A stretch of DNA of 64,000 nt from Paenibacillus whitsoniae. Its GTDB lineage: Bacteria > Bacillota > Bacilli > Paenibacillales > NBRC-103111. Shown one piece after another: positions 15,514-24,283 of this stretch. The notes beneath the pieces were generated by a model. It worked only from the letters and a program-made list of their open reading frames with translations, made no database searches and was not told the origin of the DNA. The stretch's first letter is position 1; every line of letters starts with the position of its first letter. The position numbers and the translations under genes were made by a program. The stretch spans positions 24,908-88,907 of the forward strand of contig NZ_RXHU01000074.1 in the NCBI RefSeq assembly GCF_003955665.1, given 5' to 3'.

Positions 15514-15702
15514 AAGCCTGCCAAAAAGCAGGCTTAAGCCCCCAAATCCCGGCCAAATCAAAAAATGCCTGCGAATAAGCAGGCATTCCCGACAAATCAG
15601 CCCGGTTTCGAGAAACCGGACCGAAAAAACTGCTTTTTCGCAGGCTTCCCTCCGAAAAAGCCATAAACAACAAAGAAGCCTGCACATTTGCAGGCTTTTT
15701 AG
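15514..15702. repeat. Cluster of related hairpins with a CCTGC/GCAGG stem
   Basis: In the 509 bp between 15416 and 15926 there are three stems with the same core: AAGCCTGC..GCAGGCTT (15515-15535), AATGCCTGC..GCAGGCATT (15564-15587) and AAGCCTGC..GCAGGCTTTTT (15675-15700). A different stem, CCGGTTTC/GAAACCGG, lies at 15602-15619. The last one ends in TTTTT and is a good rightward terminator for the ArsR-type gene. No gene is supported in this interval. Confidence 0.75.
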
Positions 15703-15848
15703 CGCTATAACCACAGATCAAGCCAAACAGCCGCCGGAGACGAGCCAACTCAGGCCGAGCATGCCCTTCGCCTACCTCAGCATCCATTCACCGACGGAAC
15801 GCCTACCGCCCACTCCCGGCCAACGCTGTCGAACGCTCTCGAAAATCC

Positions 15849-15869
15849 ATGAAAACCGCCTGTTTTCAT
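15849..15869. terminator. Short hairpin downstream of the glucosyltransferase gene
   Basis: ATGAAAAC and GTTTTCAT form a perfect 8-bp stem with a 5-nt loop, about 60 bp beyond the leftward gene's stop at 15926. It is weak in G+C, so terminator function is uncertain. Confidence 0.4.
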
Positions 15870-15925
15870 AAAAGAGGGAGGAAGGCACCTAAGAAATGGT
15901 ACTTTTCCCCCTCCAAAATATGTTG

Positions 15926-17107
15926 TCAGACATTCGCATAGGACAGCAGCCGTCCATCGTGTACCGGGATGAAATGATGGCGTGTTGCCAGAATGGCATC
16001 CAGCGCCTGGCGCATGTCGGCCTCCCGGCGAATGCGCCGCGCGTTCTCGCGCAGGCTTTGCAGCATGGACTGGTCGGCAACGACCTCGGACAAGCCGCGT
16101 CGCAGCCCCGCGGTATTTTTCACTTGAATCGCCGCGCCATACGCTTCCAAGTAAGCAGCATTCCCCTGCTCTTGCCCGGGAATCGGCTTATAGAGCAGCA
16201 TCGGCAATTCCTGCGCCAAGGCTTCGGACACTGTGAGCCCACCAGGCTTCGTCACGATCAGATCCGACAGCGCCATCAACTCATGCACATGATCCACGAA
16301 GCCGGTGACCATCAGCCGGTGATGCGTCCGCGCCTCGGCAATCTCAGCTTCAAGCTGTGCCTTCAACTTCTCGTTGCGTCCGCACACGAAGACGAACTGT
16401 ACAGGTTCGGCCAGCTCCCGGGCCTGCAGCACGGATTTGAACGATTTGCCGATCAGCCCGTGGCCGCCGCCCATCACCAGCACCGTCGGCAAGTCGCACG
16501 CCAAACCGTATTTCTCCCGCAGCGCGTCGCGGTCATACGCCTGCAGGAACGGCATCCGAATCGGGATGCCGGTCACGACGATGCGCGCCTCGGGCACCCG
16601 ATGCCGCAGCAGCGCTTTTTTGACATGCTCGGCGCCAACCAGATAGCGGTCCGTCCCCGGATGGACCCAATAGCTGTGGTCCGTATAGTCTGTAATCACG
16701 GTGACGGTCGGTACCGTCGTGTAGCCGTTTATTTTGAGATAGGACATCGCCGCGGCCGCTCCGGGAAACGTGCACACGACTTCCGTCGGCGCCTCCTGCT
16801 CCAGCAGGGCCAGCATGCGGTCTGTGTTGAACGATTTTATTTTTTTAAACAACTGGGATAAAGCATTGTCCTGACGCGTTCTGCGATACAGGAAACCGTA
16901 GACCGCCGGCAAACTCTTGACCCACTGCATATAGCAAAACGTGCCTACCCCATGCAAATGCGGATGCGCCCACGCCAAATAGTCCACAATCCGAACCTCC
17001 ACGTCCGGCCTGTACACCCGCATCCCTTCCATGATTGCCTTTGCCGCCTGATTATGCCCGTCCCCCAAGCTGCCTGTCAGAATCAAGATTTTTTCTTTTG
17101 CGCCCAT
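15926..17107 (-). CDS. UgtP/MGDG-synthase-type diacylglycerol glucosyltransferase
   Basis: 393 residues, close to the usual length of UgtP-like processive glucosyltransferases (GT28). The N-terminal signature ILTGSLGDGHNQAAKAI is the acceptor-binding MGDG-synthase motif. VMGGGHGLIGKS and TKPGGLTVSEALAQELPML are the nucleotide-sugar-binding part. It would build glucolipids and the lipoteichoic-acid anchor at the inner membrane face, peripherally bound with no transmembrane helix. ATG start with AAGGCGATA upstream. Close paralogs also make other glycolipids. Confidence 0.88.
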   Translation of the reverse strand: MGAKEKILILTGSLGDGHNQAAKAIMEGMRVYRPDVEVRIVDYLAWAHPHLHGVGTFCYMQWVKSLPAVYGFLYRRTRQDNALSQLFKKIKSFNTDRMLALLEQEAPTEVVCTFPGAAAAMSYLKINGYTTVPTVTVITDYTDHSYWVHPGTDRYLVGAEHVKKALLRHRVPEARIVVTGIPIRMPFLQAYDRDALREKYGLACDLPTVLVMGGGHGLIGKSFKSVLQARELAEPVQFVFVCGRNEKLKAQLEAEIAEARTHHRLMVTGFVDHVHELMALSDLIVTKPGGLTVSEALAQELPMLLYKPIPGQEQGNAAYLEAYGAAIQVKNTAGLRRGLSEVVADQSMLQSLRENARRIRREADMRQALDAILATRHHFIPVHDGRLLSYANV

Positions 17108-17256
17108 TATCGCCTTAGCCCCTTTCGCTTCTCCTTCTGTTATCTCTATCTTAAAGGAGTTCGCGCCGCCGCCCCACCCACCAAGGTACGAATTTGCATT
17201 AGCCCTTGGTCGTGACCGAACCTAGACTTAAGGCGAGGTTGCCGTGTAGCAGCCCG

Positions 17257-19932
17257 TCACGGAATGAGCTTCGTCCGCCTCGCTTTCTCAGCGACACGGC
17301 TGGTGTAGCCGCTTAGCGGCTTTTTGAGCAGAACCCCGACCCCATAGCACAGCAGCGCGAATATCACTAGCATACCCACATCACGCCATACCACAGACAT
17401 CAGCATCCCACCGACCGCTTCACGAAGCAGACTGACTGCATAAGTAAAAGGCACGATCGGGTTCAGTTTCTGAAAAAACGCCGCCGCCGTACTGACCGGA
17501 AACGTCCCGCCGGAGCTGGAAAACTGGAGCACAAGAAAAATAATCCCGAGCCCCTTCCCGATATTGCCGAACACCGAGACGAGCGTATACGCGATCGACA
17601 TGAAGACGAGGGAAATCAGGATCGCAAACAGGACGAACCACAGCTTGGCCACCACATACGTCCCGAGCAGGAACATATCCCCCATCGTTACAATCACCGC
17701 CTGGGCAATGCCGATCGTCAGGAAAATGAGCAGCCGTCCGAAGTAGACATGGTACGACCGATAGACGCCATCCGCGTCCTCCACATCCACGCGCAGCATC
17801 GACACCAGCAGCATCGCGCCCACCCAGAGCGACAATGTTGTGTAAAAAGGCGACATCGCCGAGCCATAGTTCGGGATGGGGAAACGTTTCTGCTCCTTCA
17901 TCAGGACGGGATTGGCGAGAAAATCGCTCTGCTTCTGAATATCCGCCTGCAAAAGCCGAAGCACCTCGTCCAGGCTGCCGCTGCCCTGGGCTTTACGGAT
18001 TTGGTCGGCAGCCTTGCGCACGGCGTCCTCAAACGCCGGCAAGTCATTCCTCACCAAATTTGCCGCCAGATGCACCGCACTCTCGACCTCCGGGAATTTG
18101 GTCTGATACAAGTCTGCAACCTTGCGGAGCTCGTCCTCCGCCGCAGGCAGATCGTTTTGCACGAAGTCAGACGCCTCTTTCAGCTTCTGCCCAACCTTCG
18201 GCAGGTCGTTCTTCACGAACGGCGCCGCTTCATTGATCGCCTGGGTGAAGGCGCCCATTTTCGCTTGCAGCGTCGTAGAAGCTTCGTGCACTTTGGCGCG
18301 AATGTCCGGCATCGCCTTTTGCAGCTCGTCCAGCCGGCCTTCGGCGAACTGAACCCCCTGCTGCGCATCCGTCAGGATCTGCTTGATGTTCGGCAGCTGC
18401 GCCTGTAGGTTATGCAGCAGCGAAGCGGACGACTGCGCGGCGGACTGCAGCTGGGCGAGCGCTTTGGTCAGGTTCGGCACAATCTCCGTGTCGTACCGGG
18501 CGAGCATGCTGCCGATCGCTGCGCTTGCGGACTTGGACAGCGTGTTGAGGCCGGTCACAAGGTCTTTGACCGGGGTCTGGCCATTTTGCAGCGAGGTTTG
18601 GATTTTCGTCAGCGCCGCGAGCTGCTGCGTCAAATTCTGCTTCAGCGTGTTCAGCTCCGCGATCTGGCCCGCCATCGGATGATTCGGCAGGTACGTATTT
18701 AACCGCGTAAATAAATCGATGGTGCCGTCCACGACGGTGATGCCCGCCGTCAACTGCTTCGCGAGCACGTTCGCGATCGCCAGTGCCTGCTTCGGGTCGA
18801 CGTTTACGCCCTGCAGCAGCTCCGTGAGCTGCGTGACGGCATTCGCCGTCTGCTGAAGCAGAAGGAGATTCTGCTTTACGACGGGGATCAGCGCCTGGAA
18901 CGCCGGCTCGTTCTTGGCCAAGTACGCCGCGAGGCTGTCGGCGAAGGCGCCTCCCTGCGATGCGATGGTCTCCAGCTTCGGCAGATCTGCGATGGCGGAC
19001 GTGACGAGCTGGTCCGTCTTATGCACAGTATCGACGGCCTTGTTCAGCGCCCCCTCGACCTGGTCAAAGTGCTGGTCGAGCTGGGCGACCTTGTCGGCTG
19101 CTTTTTGCAGCTCGGGCAGCTTCTGCTGGATGACCAGCACCTCCTGCGCAGCGTCCTGGATCTGGGGCCAGCGCTGCTGGATTTTCACCAGTGTATCCGC
19201 TGCTTGATTGATTTCAGGGATACGCTGCTCCAGCTCCACAATCTTCTGGCCTTTCGCTGCAATCTCCGGCAGCTTCGCCTCGATCTCCAGCGCCTTGTTC
19301 CCCATCTCCGTGATGTCAGGGAGGCGCTGCTCCAGCTCCAGGATTTTGCCCTCCATGTTGCGAATCGTCGGCAGCTCGCGCTGGACGTCGATGCCCAGCT
19401 CGTGCATGCGGGTGAGGATGGACGTGCTCACGGTTTTAATAAAATTCGTGGCAATCTGCTCCGTCACGCTGGAAGCGCCCTTGCTCGTGATTTTCGGAGC
19501 AACGGCGTTAATTTTTTCATTAACGGTATAAATGATTTCGGGCTTCTCCATTTGGCCGTCGACGATGCTCGTAATTTTACGCGAAAAATCAACGGGAAGA
19601 ATCAGGCTCGCATAATACTCCCCTCTCTCCACGCCGTCGAGCGCCTCTTTCTGATTCACAAAGGTCCAGCCGAGCGTATGGTTGCTCTTCAGGCTCTCGA
19701 TGACTTCGTTGCCGATGTTGATGGACTGCCCCTCCACCGTCGCGCCGACGTCGTTGCTCGTCACCGCAATGCGGATGCCCGACGTGTTGGCGTACGGATC
19801 CCACATCGCTTCGAGATTGACCCATGCGTACACGGACGGCAAGATCGAGAGCGCCACCATCAGCAGGAGCCCCGTGGGCACACGCCATAAATTGAGAAGA
19901 TCTGTCCGATAAATGCGAAAAATTTTCCTCAT
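17257..19932 (-). CDS. YhgE/Pip-family (EsaA-like) membrane protein
   Basis: 891 residues. One N-terminal transmembrane helix (about 18-40) is followed by a YhgE/Pip N-terminal domain (IAVTSNDVGA, ALDGVERGEYYASLILP). A long heptad-rich extracellular coiled coil (about 170-670) contains repeated EL(E)QRLPDI-like units, and a C-terminal ABC-2-like membrane domain has about five or six helices. This is the layout of phage-infection proteins (Lactococcus Pip) and type VII secretion component EsaA. No other type VII gene is nearby. The start ATG follows GGAGG by four bases. Its role here is unknown: phage receptor-like or export-related. Confidence 0.88.
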   Translation of the reverse strand: MRKIFRIYRTDLLNLWRVPTGLLLMVALSILPSVYAWVNLEAMWDPYANTSGIRIAVTSNDVGATVEGQSINIGNEVIESLKSNHTLGWTFVNQKEALDGVERGEYYASLILPVDFSRKITSIVDGQMEKPEIIYTVNEKINAVAPKITSKGASSVTEQIATNFIKTVSTSILTRMHELGIDVQRELPTIRNMEGKILELEQRLPDITEMGNKALEIEAKLPEIAAKGQKIVELEQRIPEINQAADTLVKIQQRWPQIQDAAQEVLVIQQKLPELQKAADKVAQLDQHFDQVEGALNKAVDTVHKTDQLVTSAIADLPKLETIASQGGAFADSLAAYLAKNEPAFQALIPVVKQNLLLLQQTANAVTQLTELLQGVNVDPKQALAIANVLAKQLTAGITVVDGTIDLFTRLNTYLPNHPMAGQIAELNTLKQNLTQQLAALTKIQTSLQNGQTPVKDLVTGLNTLSKSASAAIGSMLARYDTEIVPNLTKALAQLQSAAQSSASLLHNLQAQLPNIKQILTDAQQGVQFAEGRLDELQKAMPDIRAKVHEASTTLQAKMGAFTQAINEAAPFVKNDLPKVGQKLKEASDFVQNDLPAAEDELRKVADLYQTKFPEVESAVHLAANLVRNDLPAFEDAVRKAADQIRKAQGSGSLDEVLRLLQADIQKQSDFLANPVLMKEQKRFPIPNYGSAMSPFYTTLSLWVGAMLLVSMLRVDVEDADGVYRSYHVYFGRLLIFLTIGIAQAVIVTMGDMFLLGTYVVAKLWFVLFAILISLVFMSIAYTLVSVFGNIGKGLGIIFLVLQFSSSGGTFPVSTAAAFFQKLNPIVPFTYAVSLLREAVGGMLMSVVWRDVGMLVIFALLCYGVGVLLKKPLSGYTSRVAEKARRTKLIP

Positions 19933-20041
19933 GCTGCCTCCGGGAAAAAGTGGATTTGGTTCTTAATGTTGCCACGGAGGGGCTTTGCCATGCATCGTGA
20001 ATTGAATGGCAAACAAATGTCAGATTTCACTACATTGAATT

Positions 20042-20055
20042 TTGTAAATTTACAA
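20042..20055. promoter_or_regulatory. Perfect 14-bp palindrome in a divergent intergenic region
   Basis: TTGTAAATTTACAA reads the same on both strands. It lies 110 bp upstream of the YhgE-like gene and about 130 bp upstream of the amidohydrolase operon. Candidate operator; the regulator is unknown. Confidence 0.45.
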
Positions 20056-20101
20056 TTGAAACCGTGTTTTTTTCAAAAACCACAATCCTCCCCGGCTTTC
20101 A

Positions 20102-20131
20102 TTGACCTCATTTTAGAAATCGCTCTATAAT
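20102..20131 (+). promoter_or_regulatory. Promoter of the amidohydrolase-PucR operon
   Basis: The -35 TTGACC (20102-20107), 18-bp spacer and consensus -10 TATAAT (20126-20131) lie 57 bp ahead of the first gene's ATG. Confidence 0.75.
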
Positions 20132-20187
20132 TCGGGTAAGCGAAAGAAACATGTGATGAAAACTAACATTAAAAGAGGATAATCACA

Positions 20188-21432
20188 ATGAACCCAACTC
20201 TCAGGATTCAACGCTTTACCAATCCCGGCTATCCCCATGCAATGGACGCCGTCATTCAAGGAGGTCGCATCGCATCTATCCAGCCCCACCAAGATCTCGC
20301 TGATGACGACGCAACTTCCATCGATGCGCGAGGACGACTCCTGCTCCCTGGTTTGATCGAACCGCATATCCATCTCGACAAAGCGTTCCTGCTGCCTCAC
20401 ATGAAAGAGGATGTCTCCTCGATTGCAGAAGCTATCGCCTCAACGGCTGTACTAAAGCGTTCCTTCACCAAGACAGATATCGCAGAACGCGCGAAGCAGA
20501 CGCTTTATCAGGCTATTGCCAACGGGGTTACCCACATGCGTTGCCATGTTGAAATCGATCCGATCGTACGACTGCTCGGCATGGAGGTGATGCTGGAGCT
20601 CAAGGCGCAGTTCCAAGACCGGATCACGCTGCAAATCGTCGCCTTCCCGCAAGAAGGCATCGCCAAACAACCTGGCACCGAAGAGCTGCTCCGGCAAGCA
20701 ATGGCGCTAGGAGCCGATGCGATCGGCGGCATCACGTACCAGGACGAAGATGTGGAGATGCACCTTCGCACCGTGTTCAATCTGGCTCGCGAGTTCGGAA
20801 CACCGATCGATCTGCACGCCGACTTTTCCGACGACCCTCAGATGCTTGCCATCCGCACCATCATCCACATGACTGAAGCATACGGCTTGCAGGGTCGCGT
20901 AAGCGTCGGCCACTTAACCTCGCTTGGTTCGCTTCCCCCGGCACAAGCTGAACCCATTTGCCAAGCCATCGCCAAGGCAGCCATTCATGTGATGACCCTT
21001 CCCGCCACAGATCTGTATCTCAACGGTCGCAACGACACTCACCGTCTCCGCCGGGGACTCACACCCGTCGCCATGCTGCTGAAGCAGGGAGCTAATGTCA
21101 TCTATGGGAGCAACAATATCCAGAATCCTTTCACCCCATTCGGCACAGCCGATCCGCTCGACACCGGCTTACTGCTTGCCCAAACCGCCCACATGGGCTC
21201 CAAAACAGATGCGCTGACCCTGCTTGACATGGCTACCACGCGCGCCGCCAATGCGCTGGGCATCCGCAATTACGGTCTTCGCGTCGGAGCCGACGCCGAT
21301 CTCGTTCTGTTCGAAGCGACTGACCCCCGCAGCGCTTTGTATGAACGAGCCCCCCGCAGCTTCGTATGGAAACGCGGGCAGCTCGTCGCTTCGACGAGCA
21401 AGACAACGGCTTTTTACCCGGTTCAACACTGA
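20188..21432 (+). CDS. Cytosine-deaminase-like amidohydrolase (first of two)
   Basis: 414 residues, amidohydrolase TIM barrel. The zinc motif HIHLDKAF follows LLLPGLIEP, as in cytosine deaminase (CodA)-type enzymes; further His ligands are in HADFSDD and VGHLTS. Where CodA has the metal-binding Asp (GHDD), this protein has GSNN (Asn309-Asn310), so the usual catalytic Asp appears replaced. It may therefore be inactive, use another residue, or have a different reaction. AAGAGGATA precedes the ATG. First gene of an operon with a PucR regulator and a second amidohydrolase, which suggests nucleobase or related heterocycle breakdown; the substrate is not known. Confidence 0.85.
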   Translation: MNPTLRIQRFTNPGYPHAMDAVIQGGRIASIQPHQDLADDDATSIDARGRLLLPGLIEPHIHLDKAFLLPHMKEDVSSIAEAIASTAVLKRSFTKTDIAERAKQTLYQAIANGVTHMRCHVEIDPIVRLLGMEVMLELKAQFQDRITLQIVAFPQEGIAKQPGTEELLRQAMALGADAIGGITYQDEDVEMHLRTVFNLAREFGTPIDLHADFSDDPQMLAIRTIIHMTEAYGLQGRVSVGHLTSLGSLPPAQAEPICQAIAKAAIHVMTLPATDLYLNGRNDTHRLRRGLTPVAMLLKQGANVIYGSNNIQNPFTPFGTADPLDTGLLLAQTAHMGSKTDALTLLDMATTRAANALGIRNYGLRVGADADLVLFEATDPRSALYERAPRSFVWKRGQLVASTSKTTAFYPVQH

Positions 21433-21460
21433 TTCCACTAACGAAGGGAGTTCCATTCAC

Positions 21461-23080
21461 ATGCACTTGACCGTCGAGGAAGCCCTGACCATTTACCCCT
21501 TATCTCATGCCAAGCTTGTTGCCGGACACCAGGGCGTAAACCGCATGCTGCGATCCGTCAACGTCATGGACGCTCCAGACGCCGGAGACTGGATCAAAAC
21601 CGGTGAGATGCTGCTCACCACCGCGTATGCGATGAAAGATCAACTCGACATCGCGCTATCCCTTTTGCGAATGCTTGATGAACGAGGAGGAGCCGGTCTC
21701 GGCATCAAGGTCGGCCGCTACTGGTCAGCGATTCCGCAAGAGCTGTTTGACGAAGCTAACCGCCTGCACATCCCGATCCTGGAGCTGCCTTTCGAGTTTA
21801 CATTTTCCGATCAGATGGATGCATTATTCAGCGCAGACCATACCAAGACGACGAAGAAATTGCAACTTGTCCTGGAAAAACAAAAGCAGCTTATGCAGTA
21901 CGCCCTTCGTCAGAAAGAAACCGGCAGTTTATTCCCGATGATTTCCGGCATTCTCGGCTATCCGCTCGCTGTGTTCGGGCAAAGCGGCCATCTCCTGTAC
22001 AATAACACAGCACTCACAGACGAGACGCTGCTGGATGGGTGGCCCTGGCCGGCTGCCCCCCGATGGGAAGGCTTTGGCGACAGCCGCTGCTTCCGCCTTC
22101 CGCTGATGCAAGGCCAATCCTGCGCTGGGTGCATGAAGATCTATCTCAATGCGCCCCACATGCTGAAAGAGGAAGAAGCACTGTTCCATCAAGCTGCGGA
22201 AATTGTGACCCACCACCTCACCCCCCATGTCGAGCAACGTAAAAACACATCTCGCCAACATCAGTTGAACAGCGCTTTTGCCGGTTTTTTCAATCGCGAA
22301 TTTTCGTTTCACGACTTGATGCGAAGCTGCGACCATCACGAGGTTACGGCACTTTCAGGAACATACCAATGCGTCTTCACGACCGTATCGCTCCAGCATC
22401 CGAACCGAAGCCGGCTATTGAATGAAACGCGACAACTGCTGATGTATCACTCGCTTATGCAGGCCTATGAGTCTGAGCATCTTTACCTGGAGGATGGTCT
22501 TCTCTCGATTTTCAAACTCCCGGAAGAGCAGCCCTTCCATAAAAAAGATTTTACTTCCACGCTCAGCGCCTGCCTGTCCGGTTCCGCCAGTTTGTCGCGC
22601 AACCCGAATTTATCCGGTGTACAATGCTGGGTAAGCCGCACCAAATCGAAGCCCGAGCTTTTGCACAACGCTTATCGGGAGTGTCTGGAGACGAAACAGG
22701 CGGCAGAACGACTGCAAATCAAACATACTTTGCTGCATTATGAATCCATTGAGCTGTTCTCCCTGTTCCAACATCTGTCTGAGGAAGCGATGATCAATTA
22801 CGCGACCCAAATTCTTGAACCCATTTACAGCAAAAACAAACTAATCGACCCCGAACTGGTACTAACGCTTGAGATGTACTTTGAATACGACGGCTCGATC
22901 AACGAAACAAGCCGCTATCTGTTCGTTCATCGCAATACCGTATCCTACCGTTTGGAGAAACTCGCAGATATTCTTCAAATGGACTTCAAAAAAATGAACG
23001 ACCTTCTTCGCCTCAAGCTTGCTTTTCTGTTCCGAAGCTACTTAAAACATCGCGATTCGCATGAAATGTATCGCACATAA
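21461..23080 (+). CDS. PucR-family transcriptional regulator
   Basis: 539 residues from the ATG at 21461, with GAAGGGAG upstream. Residues ~1-125 are the PucR domain (TVEEALTIYPLSHAKLVAGH, GDWIKTGEMLLTTAYAM). The C-terminal helix-turn-helix is near residues 455-525 (YFEYDGSINETSRYLFVHRN, TVSYRLEKLADIL). Family members control purine and other nitrogen-compound catabolism. It sits between the two amidohydrolase genes, 28 bp and 12 bp away, so it most likely senses their substrate and regulates this operon. No GAF domain is evident. Confidence 0.92.
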   Translation: MHLTVEEALTIYPLSHAKLVAGHQGVNRMLRSVNVMDAPDAGDWIKTGEMLLTTAYAMKDQLDIALSLLRMLDERGGAGLGIKVGRYWSAIPQELFDEANRLHIPILELPFEFTFSDQMDALFSADHTKTTKKLQLVLEKQKQLMQYALRQKETGSLFPMISGILGYPLAVFGQSGHLLYNNTALTDETLLDGWPWPAAPRWEGFGDSRCFRLPLMQGQSCAGCMKIYLNAPHMLKEEEALFHQAAEIVTHHLTPHVEQRKNTSRQHQLNSAFAGFFNREFSFHDLMRSCDHHEVTALSGTYQCVFTTVSLQHPNRSRLLNETRQLLMYHSLMQAYESEHLYLEDGLLSIFKLPEEQPFHKKDFTSTLSACLSGSASLSRNPNLSGVQCWVSRTKSKPELLHNAYRECLETKQAAERLQIKHTLLHYESIELFSLFQHLSEEAMINYATQILEPIYSKNKLIDPELVLTLEMYFEYDGSINETSRYLFVHRNTVSYRLEKLADILQMDFKKMNDLLRLKLAFLFRSYLKHRDSHEMYRT

Positions 23081-23092
23081 GGAGGGTTCTTC

Positions 23093-24283
23093 GTGGATCA
23101 ATGGCTTTGCAACGTACAAGTGAACGGCACCCTCCAGGATGTGCATCTGCTCAATGGCGTCATCCACCGCATGGTCCCCGCCGGCTCGGTCTCAGGGTGG
23201 GACGCCCGAGAAATGCTCATGCTCCCTCTTTTCAAGGACGCCCACGTGCACCTGGACAAAGCGTTTCCAGATCAGACCTGGATTTCGCGCCGCCGCGTCA
23301 CTTCCTTATTCGAGCAATTTCAAATGGAGAAGCATCTCCTTGCCGAGATCCGAACAAGTCAGAAGGAACGGGCACGCGCCATTTTACAGGATATGCTCGA
23401 GAACGGAACGTCTTCCCTTCGGGTCCATGTCGATATCGATCCCGAAATCGGCCTCTCTCATCTCGCTATGGTGCAGGAGCTGCAAGCGGAATATCAAGGC
23501 ATTCTCACCATGGAAATCGTCGCTTTTCCCCAGCAGGGGTTGCTTCGGTCACATGCAGCTCCCCTGATTGAACAAGCGATGCAGGCCGGCGCTTCAATCG
23601 TCGGCGGCGTCGATCCTGCAGGCGTAGACCTTGACATCGAACGATGCTTGAAAACCATTTTCGACATCAGCACAGCCTATGACGCTGAGGTGGATATTCA
23701 CCTGCATGATCCCGGCCATCTCGGCCTCTTCACAATCAAGCGCATCATGGCGTACACCGAGCAGTATGGCAAGCAGGGGCAAGTCACCGTGAGTCATGCC
23801 TACTGTTTAGGCGAGGTATCTGCACAGGAATCCCTCGAAACGGCCAAACAGTTGGCGGAGCTGGATATTGCCATCGTCACGAGTGTGCCCATCGATTCCG
23901 CCATGCCTCGCATCGAACAGCTTACAGAGGCGGGCGTCCGTGTTGCGCTCGGTTCGGATCATACCGGTCTCGATGCTTGGACGCCGTTCGGCTTCACCGA
24001 TCTCCTTCAGCGTGCACGGCGCTTGGCGGATATGCACCGTTGGCACGACGACGCGCGCCTGCGCAGCGTTTTCACTTATCTCGGCTCGACAGCTTCATCC
24101 TTCCGCGTCGGGGATTCAGCCGACTTTTCGCTGGTCCGCGCCCTGAACTGCGAACACGCCGCCGCCATCGCTCCGCCGCGCGAAATCGTATGCATTCGCG
24201 GCGTTCCTGTCGCCGGCCGTCAGCGTCATCTAGCATGGCACTCTGAACAAAACAAACCAAATATTGAGGAGAGATTTCAATGA
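23093..24283 (+). CDS. Cytosine-deaminase-like amidohydrolase (second of two)
   Basis: 396 residues. The GTG start at 23093 has AAGGAGGG seven bases upstream. The metal site HVHLDKAF, VDIHLHDPG, VSHAYCLG and GSDHTGLDAW (Asp kept) fit an intact amidohydrolase of the cytosine deaminase/isopropylammelide type, in contrast to its neighbour at 20188. The two proteins share HLDKAF and the VHVDIDP/CHVEIDP stretch and are probably ancient paralogs. Its stop overlaps the start of the binding-protein gene (ATGA), so translation is coupled. Confidence 0.87.
   Translation: MDQWLCNVQVNGTLQDVHLLNGVIHRMVPAGSVSGWDAREMLMLPLFKDAHVHLDKAFPDQTWISRRRVTSLFEQFQMEKHLLAEIRTSQKERARAILQDMLENGTSSLRVHVDIDPEIGLSHLAMVQELQAEYQGILTMEIVAFPQQGLLRSHAAPLIEQAMQAGASIVGGVDPAGVDLDIERCLKTIFDISTAYDAEVDIHLHDPGHLGLFTIKRIMAYTEQYGKQGQVTVSHAYCLGEVSAQESLETAKQLAELDIAIVTSVPIDSAMPRIEQLTEAGVRVALGSDHTGLDAWTPFGFTDLLQRARRLADMHRWHDDARLRSVFTYLGSTASSFRVGDSADFSLVRALNCEHAAAIAPPREIVCIRGVPVAGRQRHLAWHSEQNKPNIEERFQ

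Noticed and set aside
15896..16861. 321-residue open frame on the + strand
   Set aside because: Antisense to the UgtP-like gene, which has clear family motifs; the frame shows none.
19021..19890. 289-residue open frame on the + strand
   Set aside because: Antisense to the coiled-coil part of the YhgE-like gene; His/Arg/Leu-rich shadow of Gln/Ala/Leu-rich coding sequence.
21224..21460. N-terminal extension of the PucR regulator frame
   Set aside because: It overlaps the upstream amidohydrolase gene and lacks family similarity; GAAGGGAG marks the ATG at 21461.
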